Shown one piece after another: positions 12,578 to 25,747 of a stretch of 64,000 bases of DNA. The notes below the pieces were generated by a model, which searched no databases, was not told where the DNA came from, and was given only the letters and a program-made list of their open reading frames with translations. A program made the translations under genes and the position numbers. This DNA comes from Whitmania pigra. Its lineage: Eukaryota; Annelida; Clitellata; Hirudinida; Haemopidae. The stretch is taken from contig JAJTWR010000481.1 of the NCBI GenBank assembly GCA_021613335.1, positions 2,030,001-2,094,000 of the forward strand, read 5' to 3'. The first letter of the stretch is position 1; each line of letters begins with the position of its first letter.

Positions 12578-15436
12578 ATGTCATTATCAGTCATACATAT
12601 AGGGTTTTAACTTCATTTGACGGTTTTCTGGATTTGAAAATAAATGTTCTCATAATCTAGTTTCTCATGTAACTCGATCTGCTCGAGAATTGAGATTAAG
12701 TGTGTCAAAGTATATAAACTTAGACTGGGGACAGTTTGACAAGGAGGTGATGCTGTGAAGCTACAATTAGACAATTACATTTTTGGCAACCACAATCAAT
12801 GTGGTCTTATGGTATTGGTCTTGAGTATCGATATTATCTTATCTATTATATTATATAGTATTGATATTGGTGGATTTGATTTTCTTTGCATCGACAATAA
12901 GAAATTACTTTTGTAACAAAGCTTCAGACCTATCATTAGTCATCACATTCAGTTGTAAAGGCTCTAATGATATTTCATCATAAGCTTTAATACTTAGTAG
13001 TTATTGTATAAATGTTACATATGCAAAGCTTCAGACCTATCATTAATCATCACATTTACAGTTGTAAAGGCTCTAATGATATTTCATCATAAGCTTTAAC
13101 AGTTTCTTAATAAATCAATCAGAAAACTGTGACATTCATCATGGGAAAATAAGACCGCCCGTCACAATATGATATCATCACGAAAATATAGTAGCATTAA
13201 CTAATTTAGACTTAATCTTTTCAGAATTTGTGACATTCACCATTAGTTTGTAAGACCGCCCGTCACAACAAATCTTCATCATTAAAGATAACTAAATTGA
13301 ACATACATACATACATAGCTGCTTCAGACCTATCATTAAACCTCATGAAAATCAGATTAAAAAGGCTCAAGAGTTTGTTCATCACAAGCAGTTTTTTACA
13401 ACCTTTTACAAATGTTCCTGTCAGGTACTATCTACGCTGATAATATCATCGACCCTAAGGCCATACACAAACGTTTTATGCATCATTCAGGAACGAAAAT
13501 CATGATGTCGAAAACTTAAATATCCAACTATGCGTGATCAAGCATGCTGGGGTAAGCACTATTTTCAATCTATATTCGCCCAGTACGAAGCAAAATACCC
13601 ACTATGAGCATAAGCCAGTTATGGGCATTTCAGTATAAAATTTAAAAAACTAGAAAATCTACAACCGCTAAACTCCGAAGAGCCCAACCACCCGAAAGGA
13701 CTATATCCCAAAACGGAAGACTTGTCGTTGTTAACTCCGATGTTCGATCGAAGTCTGTAATAAATTTAATAAATGTATTTAAAAAATTAAAAAAAAAAAT
13801 TTTATTTAATTTTGTAAAATTGTTATTGTATTAAATTATTTTTTAATGCAAAAAACTTATTTTAAACATTGACTCATTAGTAAATGTGCCTAAAACCTAC
13901 CAACTTAATTTTTACTGCTACCCACAGTAAAGACAATTTTATTTGTAAAAAAATTATTTGATTTTATTTACTCACGCAAGTAAAAACTTTGAAATTACAG
14001 CCTTAGAACCTTTAAGACTTCTAACCAACGATAAGAAATTACAATAAATTTTAAAATATACAATTTTAGGTGCCTAGAAGCTAAAATAAAAATTTGTTTG
14101 CTTCCATACGTACGATAACATTACCTAATTTAAAGCCGGCCTGACACTGTAGTGGAGGTTATCTATCCTATGTTATTTTGGAAACTCCTTTTGAAGACCT
14201 AATTATTTAATATCATGAGCAATCCAGAATTTGCTGAGATAATGCAGGCATTCATAAGAACATAGGACACATGACACAGGAGACCATTTCAATTTGTAAC
14301 CCACTGACGCCTAAATAAACATGCTAAGATGTAACTGCTTGCAACGTCCCTCGTAAAGTATTTATTACTAACGCAACCAGCTTCTAGTTAGAAGTATTTA
14401 AAATACGACTATCGGAATTTGGATACTGATCTAAAAGTAGGAGTGGCTTATCATGCAGACATTAGTCTTCTCAAGCTACTACAAGTTAATGTTGTTATGT
14501 TAATAAAGACCCGAATTATTCGTCATGGCGATAAGGAAAACGCAACTACTTAGTGACCGAACCATGCCCTGAATGTCGGGAAAGTGATAAAACGTTTTCG
14601 GGTCGATATGAAAATTTTAATGCAAATCATTCATACGATTTGTAAATATGCACTCAATGGCATGTCCACAAAAATATAAATCTTAGAGAAACCGATATAA
14701 TCGTAGCAAAAGTTAATAAACTGCAATGACTTTAAGTATTGCTCCAAGCAAGTACCCAAAATGCCCAACAACGAAACAAGCCTGTCTTTCTACACTCAAG
14801 GAAATCAAGCTTACTGGAAACTAAGAACAGATGCGACTAAATACAGAGAAATACTTTTAATTGCGATTTAACATTTGAGATATGAAATGAAAATTAATCG
14901 ATAATTTATCATAAATCAACTTGAATCAGTCACGTGCAAAAACAAACTCAACTAGGGAAAGAGTTTAATAACTGCCAGATAGCAAAAACAATGGTTGCTT
15001 TGAACCCTATAATCACAATATAAATGATCAACGTTTTAAAGTTTAAATAACACCTTCCTTATGTCTCTAAGGGCATTGGTGACATTGCAATTTTAAACAA
15101 GACTGAAATTGTGTGGCTTCATACGTCCACCAAAGTCATACACAAACTCTTGAAATAATAAAAAGAATAACTACAAAAATTCATATTAGCTTACTTAACC
15201 TTAAGACTGGGGGAAAAAAGTAGCTCTGAACCAAATCAAAAGCAATAACTTAAAAATTCCACAACTTGTAAAAATTTAAATACTTAATCAAATTCAAAAA
15301 AAAAAGTTACTATGTTAGTAGCACATTCGCATGAATATTTGCCGCCTCGAGCTCCGATTATGTACAGCACAACGCTTAACGGATTTAAAGGCGTCCACTA
15401 GAAAATGAAAATTGCCAATGAACACTGGTACGACAT
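12578..15436. other. 2.9 kb gene-free interval
   Basis: Between the convergent PSMC4 and ABCG2-like genes. The first part holds the PSMC4 3' UTR and the inverted-repeat array at 12918-13391 described separately. From about 13.4 to 15.3 kb I see only short, stop-rich frames, an A/T-rich patch at 13.78-13.95 kb and no protein homology I recognise. The part next to 15437 is presumably 3' UTR of the ABCG2-like gene. Confidence 0.5.
12918..13391. repeat. Array of structured inverted-repeat units (A-A-B-B-A)
   Basis: Three copies of unit A (12918-12988, 13025-13097, 13319-13391) share the phrase GCTTCAGACCTATCATTA. A1 and A2 have outer arms AAAGCTT/AAGCTTT and inner arms ATCATTAG/CTAATGAT (A1) or ATCATTA/TAATGAT (A2). 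In A3 the outer arms are CTGCTT/AAGCAG, still complementary although two positions on each side have changed; its inner arm is not conserved. Two copies of unit B (13128-13166 and 13228-13268) each end in AGACCGCCCGTCAC and are bounded by TGTGAC/GTCACA or TTGTGAC/GTCACAA. Could be MITE-like elements or structured RNA genes; undecided. Confidence 0.7.
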
Positions 15437-18400
15437 TCAGCAGGAAGATGAAGAGCGTATCGATCTCTTGAGCTGGACAAAAGTGAGGAGGAGGAAGACG
15501 ATGGAAATGACTAAAAGGGCGATCTCGTTCACCCACAGGTGGATCGGCTCCGTGTACGGAATGCCCTGGTTCTCCAGGTACTTGTTGCCGGGGAGGCTGG
15601 AATTTTAAATTAAAAATTTGTGAAAATGTTAACATTATGCTCACGATATGCTCCTTAATGATATATCAATAAAATTCATGGTTTAAAAGTACTAAAATCA
15701 TTAGTTTGATATTACTATTATCACAGGAATCATTTAACTGAGATTATTAAAGAATCCACCATAGTTATCCTTATGACTACATTTCAAAATTTGTGAACCC
15801 ATTCTAAAATCTCTAAATGAGGCTGCAGCTATCAAGGTTGATGGTGCTAATGCTGACCACAAAAGCAAGCACGATGTTGGAAATCATAACTAATAATCAA
15901 TCGATAAAACTCAAACCAACCAATAGGGTGCCGACGAATTGGTCAAGGGGGCTTCGTTACAAAACATCATGTCCTTCATTTCGTTGACCAGGAACCCCTG
16001 GATGAATGAATGAATTAATTTATTTATCTATTCAAAGATAACATGTGACATTACATTTTCAGCTCACATATTCAGGAATTCACTTTCAAATTAGTTCAAA
16101 CAGATTAAGAAAGACAAATCATTCAACCACCTCAACCAAATCATCTAAAACGATTCATAAATTTCAACATCTTGAAATCATCATGCTCAACATCCTTGCT
16201 GTCATCCAAACTCTCCAGAAAATAAAACAGCATTAACAACCATAACATTAACAAAGCACCTACATTCATGCTGTATCTGAAGATGCTGAGCCAGCTAATC
16301 CATTGCAGGAATAGAGGAACGGTTTCGATGTTGACGAGCACACCGCTGTAGACCATCATGACGGTCCAAACCAGGGCCGTGAGTATTGTGCCGACAGTGT
16401 GCTGGCGCGTTGTAGCGCTGAAGAACAAAGCCACGGAACAACCTGCCACACTAGTCAGGAGAATGTTCAAGAAGTAGAAGAAGAACTGAGAAACAGAGCT
16501 ATGAAGGCCTGGAATTGAATTGTTAATTATTAATTTATTCATTCAATTAATTTTAATCTAGTTAAATTAATCAATTGAAATAAGAACAACGGCACGAATC
16601 ATCATCAACGCCTCGCCAATTCAACTAATTAATTCACGACACAAACGCAAGGGCCGTCAAAACGAATTTCAAAGCATCAAAGCGACTCGCCGATCATGAA
16701 GAAAGTGATGACGGCAAACAGGTTGATGGGTATGAGTCTCTGGGGCAGGACGTCGAATAGGAACTTGGAGAAGAAGTAGGCGAGCACGCAATAATAGCCA
16801 CTGACAACCTCGTGACTGTCGAGAACAATAATAATATTAATAATAGTTAATTTATAGGGCACATAGGCACATGAGCAGACATCAATTGATTAATAATAAT
16901 AATAATTAATTTATTAGGCACATCTGCATATGAGCAGACATCAATTGATTAATAATAGTAATAGTTAATTTATAAGGCACATATGAGCAGATATCAACTG
17001 ATTAAAAATAATAACAATAATAATAGTTAATTAACAAGGCGCTTATGCAGACATCAGCCGGTCAGTCGGCTAAAAATGATTAATAGATAATTTATAAGCC
17101 GCACATGCCTAGCGCCAGAGTTTAATTAGTTATCATTTAATAATTGGCGGTAATTGCTCGAGAACTGATATATATGTGCGTATGTAGCACATGACAGTAG
17201 CTCACATGTAAATTGCTCTCTCCTTGATGAATATGTCCACTGCTGACATGTTGCCGAAGACGTAGTTCATGATGATGAAGAAGAAAGCTCCCACCCTGGA
17301 AATATTGTAATGATGATGATGATGATGTTGAGCGTTCAATTGTCCGATATCCAATCAAAATAAAACAAATAGTGAAAAATTTCAGAGCATAAAAATGCAA
17401 ATAGTAAAATAATATTTACAAAAATAGTGATAATAAAAATAATGAAATAATTTATTAAAAAAACATCATTAATGATCTGCGAACCTGTTCTGGATTTTGG
17501 TGTAGCCATCAGTGGTTGATTTGTCTATTTGGAAGTAAATTGATCCAACTATGAGGGACAGCACAACGGAAGAGCATATCTAAACGGACGAATAATTAAA
17601 AGAATGAAATTAATCTAACGAACAATTAATTAGATGATAAATTAATTAAACAAATTAATAAAACAATTTAAAACAAACAGATTAAATAATTAACTAAAGT
17701 ATTTTGAGTTAACCTGGGTCATCAAGGCATGCCTGTTTCTCAGGGTTCCTTGCCAAGTTCTTTTAGAAACTGTTGCAAACTTTAAAAACAAAATTGAAAT
17801 TTAATCTCATAAATTTATTGCAAATTAAACAAATTTTATGAAAATCAATTAATATTTCCTGCTAGAAACATTAGCCAGTTATCTCAGGATCTGTGAGACA
17901 ACAGATAGGTGATTGTAAAGATTTTATGACTTTTTTTTATAAACAATTTTAACAACTAAGCTAAAAGCAATATGTGATCCAATGTACAATACTTTTACTA
18001 TTAAAACTGAATTAAATCGAAGCAAAACAATGTGCATTTGATCATCACCACATCTTCATCCTCATCATCATCATCATCATCATCACCACCACCATCGTCA
18101 TCGTCCGATAATATCAATATCAATATCAATCAGCCAATAACCAAAGCTAGGTTGAAATTGAAATGAGCACCTGCTTGCAGAAAGATGCAGCCCTCTGAGA
18201 GGCAAGTATCTTCACTTCGTCGGAGCTTCCTCCAATAATCTCCTCATTATTCAGTTCCAGATTCACCCTTCAACATTTACGAGTCGGTGGCATTAGCGAT
18301 GGCCATAATGATAACCATAAATATTTAATCAGCTTAAAGAATTATATATTTATTATGACATATTTCCGATGTTTCGAAACTGAAACTCTTTGTACTGGTT

Positions 18401-21400
18401 TCCTGAGACTTAAAATTCAATGCAGTCGGGAGGTTAACGATATCTCAACACATTTTCATTTTGCTTTGTCAGATTAAATTCACAATTCGTTTTATGATTA
18501 AAAAACAATTCACAAGTAGGACAAACAAGGAAAAGATGTGCTTACTTGTTGGCCCACTGGGAGTCCTTATAGAGGCCCACAAGTCTTTCGTGAGCTGTCT
18601 TGGCTTCCTCTGATTCTAAAGTCAGAAAGCAGACGACCGTAGTCATCAAGATCATAATCATCATCACCGTGCAAGTGTTTTAAGCTTTTATAAACCAATA
18701 AATGCTATCCTCTCGTTCATATTTCAATGACCAATAACTAACAATTATTATAACGCACAATTAAAAATGAAACAAATGAGGTTACCCTCAATAATCTCTT
18801 TATCTTCTTTGGCAAAGATTTCTTTGACAAAAAAATACAAATAACTATCATTATACCTAAATAAATCATTATATCCTTCTATAAATAGGAATTAACTATA
18901 TTATATAATAAGTTAATGCAAATGATTAAATGTATTAATAGAAATCAAAACAATAAAAACAGGGGTGGTCTAAAAGTTCAATTTAAGCAGAAACTAGAAA
19001 AACTAGATGATAAACAAAGCTATTTTTTTCTGAGATACCCAGAGAAATCTCAACATCTGCTTTTTAAGGCATGACACAAGTGTTTAATGTCAGCTCTTTC
19101 GAAGTGAGCATCATCATCATCATCATCAACTTCGATCAAGAACCATGAAACCATTTGCAAGGATAAACTAACCAGATACTAGATTTTGAAAAACGATCAA
19201 ATAAAATCTAGCTTCTATTTTTCAAAGCAATATTTTCAAGAAATGCCACCACGATTTGAATGCTCACCGATGGGAAGTTTTTTCGGGGTATCCTTCACAT
19301 TTGGAACATTTCCAGAGAGGACATCAAGGACAAAGTCAGAAGGATTGTCGTGCTCCTCGCACATGTACCCTGTGCAGGTATTATGTCATTTTATATTTTA
19401 CGCCCCCAAGGATATTAGTCTTAAACACACTATGTGAGGTACTTTTTTTAGTCGCTTTAAACTCACTGACGTAAATCAATCGCTCGATTCAAATCAATCG
19501 ATTCAAAATAAATCTGAAGCATCAAAAGCTAGCAAAACTGGTGAAATCGCTAAACCGCCGGATGATAACATACCTGCAGAAGCAAAGAAACTGAGACATT
19601 CCTGAGGTGGTCCGTGGTAGACGCACTCCCCCCTCGAGAGGATGAAAAGGTTGTCGAACATCTTGAAAATGGAATACCTCGGCTGATGGATAGTCAGAAC
19701 TATGGTCATGCCTTTGTTTGCTAATCTGCAACAACGGGGTGACACGATTATTTAGCGACTTTCGACTTGTGGGAAAGTGGAACAGTATCAGAAGAAAACA
19801 AGTTTTTTAAGTCACAATGTTTTCTGCCAACAATCAATTCGCTCGAGTGACATTCCTCTTCAAGCTTATCTCGAGTCGAAAAACAAAAATACAGACAGAC
19901 CTCTTCAAGAGCGATATGACGGAATAGGCAGTGCTAGCATCGAGGCCAGTAGTCGGTTCATCCAGGAAGAGCACCTGGGAGGATGTGATGAGCTCCATGG
20001 CAATGCAGGTCCTTTTCCTCTCTCCTCCTGACACCCCTCTCTTGTAATAAGTTCCTATCTGTTACGACGAAACAAAGTCAAAACACTTAAATCAGCAAAG
20101 AGAACCAAACTTTTTTAAGATAAATCGGGTCAAAATTGAGCACAACAGGGATCGAATTCACAGGGAGTGATTCAATGTCACTCCGCATAAGTCCAAATTG
20201 CGGAAATGAATTTGCCTACGTTTATTCGATGAGAAATTCTTGCATTAAGCAAACGAGCAATGATCCGAACCAATATTCAGCTCCGTTCAATTCAGACCAA
20301 AGAATCATAATTTCCCAGAGAATAATTCCAAGTGCAGAGTACTTTTCCAAGAAATTCAATTCTTGAAAAAAAATTGTTGTTACATTCGCGATGCAAAAAA
20401 GACGCAAAAAGTAGACTTATGACTCCCATTGAGGTGAAAATGCAGAACAGGATGCAGTGATAGGGATAAATATTTTTGCGAAATTGAAGAAAAAATTTTT
20501 GACAGGATCCTTTAACAAATTGTTCAGACATCTGAACTTTGACAGAGTGTGAGGAATTGCATACAAGAATTGCTAATAACAAAGCCAAAGTCCCAGAAAA
20601 TTTCAAGGTCTGTCATATGATGTTAACCAAAAGTGCTAATTAGATAACGCATTTGGAGTTTCTCTGACCCTGGGAGGTCGGACAGTTGAAAAGATAATAA
20701 TATCTGTAACGAGGCTCTCGACGGCAAATATGGCGATGCCGATAAGTCACAATAGATGCGACGACCTGCTAATTCATCGTCACCGATGTCGTCGTCGTCA
20801 TCTTGATCACGTAGTTCACGACCGAGCGATTGCTTACTTCATTGACTACCTCAGCATGCTCAAACATAGCTTTCATTAATATCATCATCATTGTCATCGT
20901 TGCAACCATCAGCACTTTTCTAAAATCATCATTATCATCATCCTCATTACCCTGGTGTCGGCACATCGGGTCAGTCCGAGCTCTGCAATGACTTCATCGA
21001 CTCTGTCCTTCCTCTCCCTGACTGTGGTCATGCCTTCGAGGCGCAAGTTGGCAGAAAAGGCAATGTTCTCCTTCACGGTGAGCATGCACATGACCATGTC
21101 ATCCTGAATGTATTGAATAAGTCGTCGTTATAAATAATCAATATTTCATCGTTTAAATTTAAATAAGAGATTATCTTAATTATGAGTCTATTATGTAGAT
21201 ATTAGAAGGAATTGTTTTATAATCATTCAGCTCATTCTCTGGTCGTTTAGTTATATGTGATGGTTATAGTACAAAACAGTAATTAATTATTTATTCAAAC
21301 TAAATGCATTCTTTCCTCTTGCAGCCTTAACATCTCAGTAGCTTCTTACTTAACTAATTTAAAAAAAACAAATGTTTTTCCTGAAGCACGTAGCATGGAC

Positions 21401-22545
21401 ACTGTCAAAACATGTAGTCCTTGACATTTTTAACTAATTTTTACTTAATTTTCTTTAAGATGGGTCGTCGTATCACGTAACCATGATAAGACACGAGACA
21501 GAATAAAAGTACTAAGTGCATGTGCACTGGCACTAAAATGTATCAGATGCATATTCTCGAATGTATCAGATGCATGCTCGAATGTATCAGTGCATGCTCG
21601 AATGTATCGGTGCATGCTTGAATGTATCATATGCATGCTCGAATGAATCACGAATCACGCACACTCAAATTTTGTTGATTAACGACTCAGGCTGATTTAG
21701 AATTGCATTTAAAAACTGCTTAAACCAAAGGTTCAACTTGACATAAACATGGCTCGTTACCATAAGAATCGAGCCTCTAAGTATTCATTCAACAATGCGA
21801 TTCAATCGTCTCCTCTCACCTGTATGACATAACCTGCAATGTTCTTAAACTTCGACGGCATATTCTGTCCGTTGACGTGCACTTTTCCGTAGGTCCTCGA
21901 ACTGCAGCTTCTTCCGGCGAGGACGTTCAGCAACCTGACGAAGCATCAAAAACAGAGAGTCAGCATCACATGACAAAAAAGATGTAAAACAGACATGCTA
22001 TGTCAGGCAATCCATCAAATATCTACCAGTGATGTGAAAATTTAAAATAATGAAATAAAGCAGACAACAAGAAAAACAAACGTTGTCTTTCCACTGCCTG
22101 TGGGTCCCAATATGGCATTAATTCCAGGCTTGAAAACTCCACTGAAATGTTTAGAATTTTTTATTTATTTAACATTTTTAGACCACGCTTGACAATGAGA
22201 AAACATCATAAGTAAAGTTACTTTAAAAATCTACAAAAGAAAGAAAACAAATTACTTTATATTCTGCAGAATCTTACGATCATTCTTTCTGCCACAGCAT
22301 CTCCTCGAATTCGGCTCCACGATCTTGTAAGCGACGTTGTCGAGCGTCAAAACAACTTTTCCAGCTCTTTTTTTTATGTTCCCATTGTTGGTCATCAGAA
22401 GATGTTCATTCTCATCACGTTCTTTATCATTCAAGTCGGCATCAATGGTGATTACGACACTCGAAGTCAAATCGCCCGCCTCCTGTTTGGTTTTGATACT
22501 GTCATCAGGATTCGCTATGTCGTTTTCGTCCTTCGAGTTGATCAT
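15437..22545 (-). CDS. ABCG2: ABCG2-like half-transporter
   Basis: ABC half-transporter with the reverse layout of subfamily G (ATPase first, then six membrane helices); works as a dimer exporting xenobiotics, sterols, haem or urate. Sixteen exons, 684 residues (human ABCG2 655): 22545-22256, 22141-22082, 21934-21820, 21103-20951, 20058-19901, 19725-19574, 19369-19268, 18615-18546, 18267-18171, 17779-17714, 17579-17485, 17295-17206, 16815-16691, 16508-16264, 15997-15921, 15596-15437. Walker A is GPTGSGKTT, signature VSGGERKR, Walker [14 protein letters not shown]-loop [10 protein letters not shown]. The membrane half keeps ABCG2 blocks: [21 protein letters not shown], and after the extracellular loop (NSSAPYC) YLENQGI, which aligns with YLVKQGI. 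The N-terminus before the ATPase is about 95 residues and acidic. The intron after exon 13 uses a GC donor. ABCG2-type call is firm on subfamily; one-to-one orthology not proven. Confidence 0.93.
16840..17130. repeat. Degenerate tandem repeat in ABCG2-like intron 12
   Basis: About five imperfect copies of a roughly 65-base unit (TTAATTTATAAGGCACAT, then ATGAGCAGACATCAATTGAT, then AAT repeats). The last copy reads TAATTTATAAGCCGCACATG followed by CCTAGCGCCAGAG, close to the tail of the SINE at 54.1 kb, so the array may descend from a SINE tail. Confidence 0.65.
18051..18090. repeat. CAT/CAC microsatellite
   Basis: Short run of CAT and CAC triplets inside an intron of the ABCG2-like gene. Confidence 0.8.
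21535..21655. repeat. 21-24 bp minisatellite in ABCG2-like intron 3
   Basis: About five copies of GCATGCTCGAATGTATCA with small spacers, each holding the palindrome GCATGC or ATGCAT. Confidence 0.8.
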
Positions 22546-24792
22546 TTTAGCTTGGAAAACGTCTCAGAAAAGATGAAATCAATCTATTTATTAGTATGAT
22601 ATTATAGGCTCATAAGAGGATAAGTCCGAAGTCCAGTATTTCACTGCAAGCTTCAAGTAATAATGAAGCAGTGAAGAGATAGAAAGTCAATTATAAGTTA
22701 GAGATTAACTGACAATAGCCCACGAAATTAACAGACAACAACGACCGAGAAAAGGATAACGACAATAAAGAAGTCGACCAACCAACAGAGCTTTATAAAG
22801 GAGCGATGAAGTCAACGGGGTCATAGGATGCTGGTATTCCTCGTTGCAATGCGCACATTTATTAAAGCCTTCTATCTCATTGTCAGCTTAAATTAATATC
22901 ATCGGTCGGGTAGTTTGCCAGATGAAATATCGATTGAAAAAAAAAGTTTCTTAATTTTTCCAGAAAGTTGAGCTCGTTTGGTAAAAAAAAAACGCCCCAT
23001 TTTTGTCCAATTCGACTACGCTCACTTGTAGTCCGGTTTAAACAATTACCCTTCTGTCTGAATGGTGTCTGGGTGTTCGTAATACATTTGTAATTGAGAC
23101 AAAATTTCACTTTCACCCACGCTTTTGATATTTGGATATTTAGAAAGTTTTCTAAGACTTGATAGTATAAATTAAAGTTGAGCACAATTCCATTACTTTT
23201 GAACGAAACAATTTAAGTCCTATCGGATATATATATATTCTAATGAAATTAGAATATTCATTTCCATGAGAGCGCATGCTAGCCGCCACACAGGGTGTTA
23301 GAAAGTTTTATGTTTACATGGCTCGAGCAAATGCGCTCAAGGTAGCCAAGGTTGTGCAATGAATGCTTTATTGCTTTTTGCATTGGCTGGTTTTTATTGC
23401 TACAAAATTGACTGAATTTATGTTTGGTGTGATTCTGGAAAATCATTCTTAAGATCTAAGGTTTTCGATTAATGCATTCTTCAACTGTCGTTCGCACAGT
23501 GCATTAAAAATGCATCGTTTCGTGATTAACATAAAGTCCGATTCTCATCAAAAGTAAAATCTCATCAGCAATGATATGGCATTCGAAATCAAATTGAACA
23601 TGAATTGTCCCTTGGTCGATAATTGATATTAATCAGATAGTGAACTAAAACATGTGCGTTATTATTACAAACTAATTCCATCAAAATAAATTGCAGAAGC
23701 TTCAGTTTCCCTTTTAAGATAATCTCCCTCGATGTAAAATAAATTTAAAGCGGAAAATTAGAAACAAAAATTTACAAAATTAAATGTTTTGATGGTTTAT
23801 AGATCAATTAGTTAATTTTAACGATCACATTATTTAATTGGCTAATCAAAAATGTAAAAACAATACCACCATTTAAGCGTATAAGGCTTTGATGAAAATT
23901 TGCGAAGCATTCTTGCAATGCGTCCTATCTAATTAATATTAAAAAGTTAATGAGCTTCAAGGCTTTAACGTGTAATAAAACACCTCTGTACATTGGTATC
24001 ACAATAAAAATTTCAAACATAACAAGAAATTCAAAAGGCTGTTGAAAAGCTCTGGAAGGTAGATAATGGGGGTCTCACAAGTGGCTTTAAGCATCTGTTA
24101 AATGAAAATCTAAAAAGGACCATAAGGTTGGAGAATATTTAAAACAATTTCTATAATGTTTTCATAATTCATTGGAGTAACAGTTTCAAAAGATCGATCT
24201 ACTGACCCAACTCATTCCAAATCTGCTCTAAAGTCTATAAAGAGGATTCTGATCATCACCGTTGGCGAGGATTTTTTGCCCAAGAAGTCACTTTCAGGTT
24301 TCAACAGCCATGTTATCGTTTTGCGAAGTTTACCTCTCCGCTTGAACAAAGAACTAAGCCTCCACCGCACAAATGTCAGGTGTTGCTGTTCGCCTCTTTT
24401 CCAAAGAGTTTTTTTTTTAATCGTTTGGGTAAATGAATATAAATTAATTTTGATACTCATACACCCTAACTTTTGACTGTTAATACTATTTCCTTTTTTA
24501 TTTGACATCCAGACAAATATTCCAACTAACCACCCCGACTCGTAATAATGTTGAATATTTTATTAATAGTCGGCATCGCTTCAAATGGAGAAAAAAGAAA
24601 CAAATTATTTTGACGCGAATTAGAAGCTAGCTAATTGTGGTTGTAGTTTATTTATCATAGCAACATGGTTATTCCATACGAAAGAAAATCATCCTTGCCA
24701 TGCTGGATTACAATATTTGTTTTATCCGTGCACAACGACATAAATGCGACGAACGCAAACGAGGATGGTTCAAGGCCATGCACTTTCTTCAG
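22546..24792. other. Gene-free interval upstream of the ABCG2-like gene
   Basis: Contains the 5' UTR and promoter of the minus-strand ABCG2-like gene next to 22545. No further convincing exon seen; the reading frames present (for example near 22.9-23.2 and 24.2-24.5 kb) lack family motifs. A TTTATT at 24649 (AATAAA on the minus strand) could serve the small ORF at 24793-25005. Confidence 0.45.
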
Positions 24793-25005
24793 TTAGGGTC
24801 TTTTGCGATATAAACTCTCTACCTTCGCATTCATTAAATACTTTAAACTTGCAACAGGTGGGTCTAGGAATTCATCGCCAGAATACAACCTGGTAAATTG
24901 TTCGTGGTATTCAGGGAATGCCTGCTGCCGCAGAACCGAGGTGACCTCGGTGTTCGATGGCATGTATCCCCTAACAACAGCCACGGTTGATTGTAGGAAT
25001 CGCAT
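24793..25005 (-). CDS. Small unidentified ORF, 70 residues
   Basis: An uninterrupted ATG-to-TAA frame of 70 codons. The peptide begins MRFLQSTVAVVRGYMPSN and ends VESLYRKRP; it has balanced composition, no cysteine, no long hydrophobic run and no low-complexity stretch, unlike the random frames around it. The basic, hydroxylated N-terminus could be a mitochondrial presequence. A minus-strand AATAAA lies about 140 bases downstream (24649-24654). It could equally be the last exon of a longer gene, but no good upstream partner exon was found between here and the end of the AlaRS gene. I do not recognise a family. Confidence 0.4.
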   Translation of the reverse strand: MRFLQSTVAVVRGYMPSNTEVTSVLRQQAFPEYHEQFTRLYSGDEFLDPPVASLKYLMNAKVESLYRKRP

Positions 25006-25747
25006 TAATTACATCATGTGCTACTTTTGCAGTCCTACGCAATATCTCTGGTATGACAGGTTTGCTAATTTACAATTGCTTTGAGAATGCATTTTTTTCA
25101 AACATAGTTTGTATTGCTTGAGATTTTAACTTGATATCATTACATGAAAAGAAAAGCCAATATATGCCTGTCTTTATGTGACTCAATCTACGAGCATTGT
25201 CATACTGCCAAGTACAATGGATACACTATAGGTAGGCTAGCAATTTTCAAATTAGAGTGCCATTCGAGCCTTTTCTGTTCATAACATTTTAAATGCTTTG
25301 CAGCAGACAAATATGAGAATGGCTCAGAATTTTGCAAGGGGCAACACTTTTCTGTAGTCAATGACGGCATCCCCTGTTTCGACTTTGATGAAAAAGTTTT
25401 TAATTTCAGCCCAAAAACCTTTTCAATTGTGTTATTATTCTCAGTTACTTTGTCTGTGAATTTTGTCTTTCAGATGATTTTTTCTTTGAATATTGTGGTG
25501 GAATCATGATTCAATCGACAATATACATTTTAATATTACATTGATTTAATTTAATAATATAATTTAATGTAATAATTTGTACTAAACCATCTGTAGATAT
25601 TTAATTTTCTCATTCTTTATTTAGTCAAAAGTTACATAAACAGAATTTGTTGCCTTATTTGTTAAAAACATTCTTGAATGAAATAACGAAAATAGAAATA
25701 ATAATGAAATAAATGATCATAAATAATAATAATAAAGCGTCACTTAA
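25006..25747. other. Gene-free interval
   Basis: Stop-rich sequence between the small ORF and the AlaRS stop codon; presumably includes the AlaRS 3' UTR. Several minus-strand AATAAA-like signals (plus TTTATT), for example near 25616. Nothing else seen. Confidence 0.4.

Noticed and set aside
13128..13268. ACCGCCCGTCAC, the universal small-subunit rRNA 3' motif, twice
   Set aside because: Only this core matches; the flanks do not resemble nuclear or mitochondrial rRNA and the phrase sits inside short inverted-repeat units, so neither an rRNA gene nor a mitochondrial insertion is supported.
21535..21655. Regularly spaced repeats resembling a CRISPR array
   Set aside because: Units are nearly contiguous with 0-5 base spacers, in an intron of an animal gene; a minisatellite.
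22883..23185. 100-codon minus-strand frame upstream of the ABCG2-like gene
   Set aside because: AT-driven composition, poly-A/T runs, no splice or family support.
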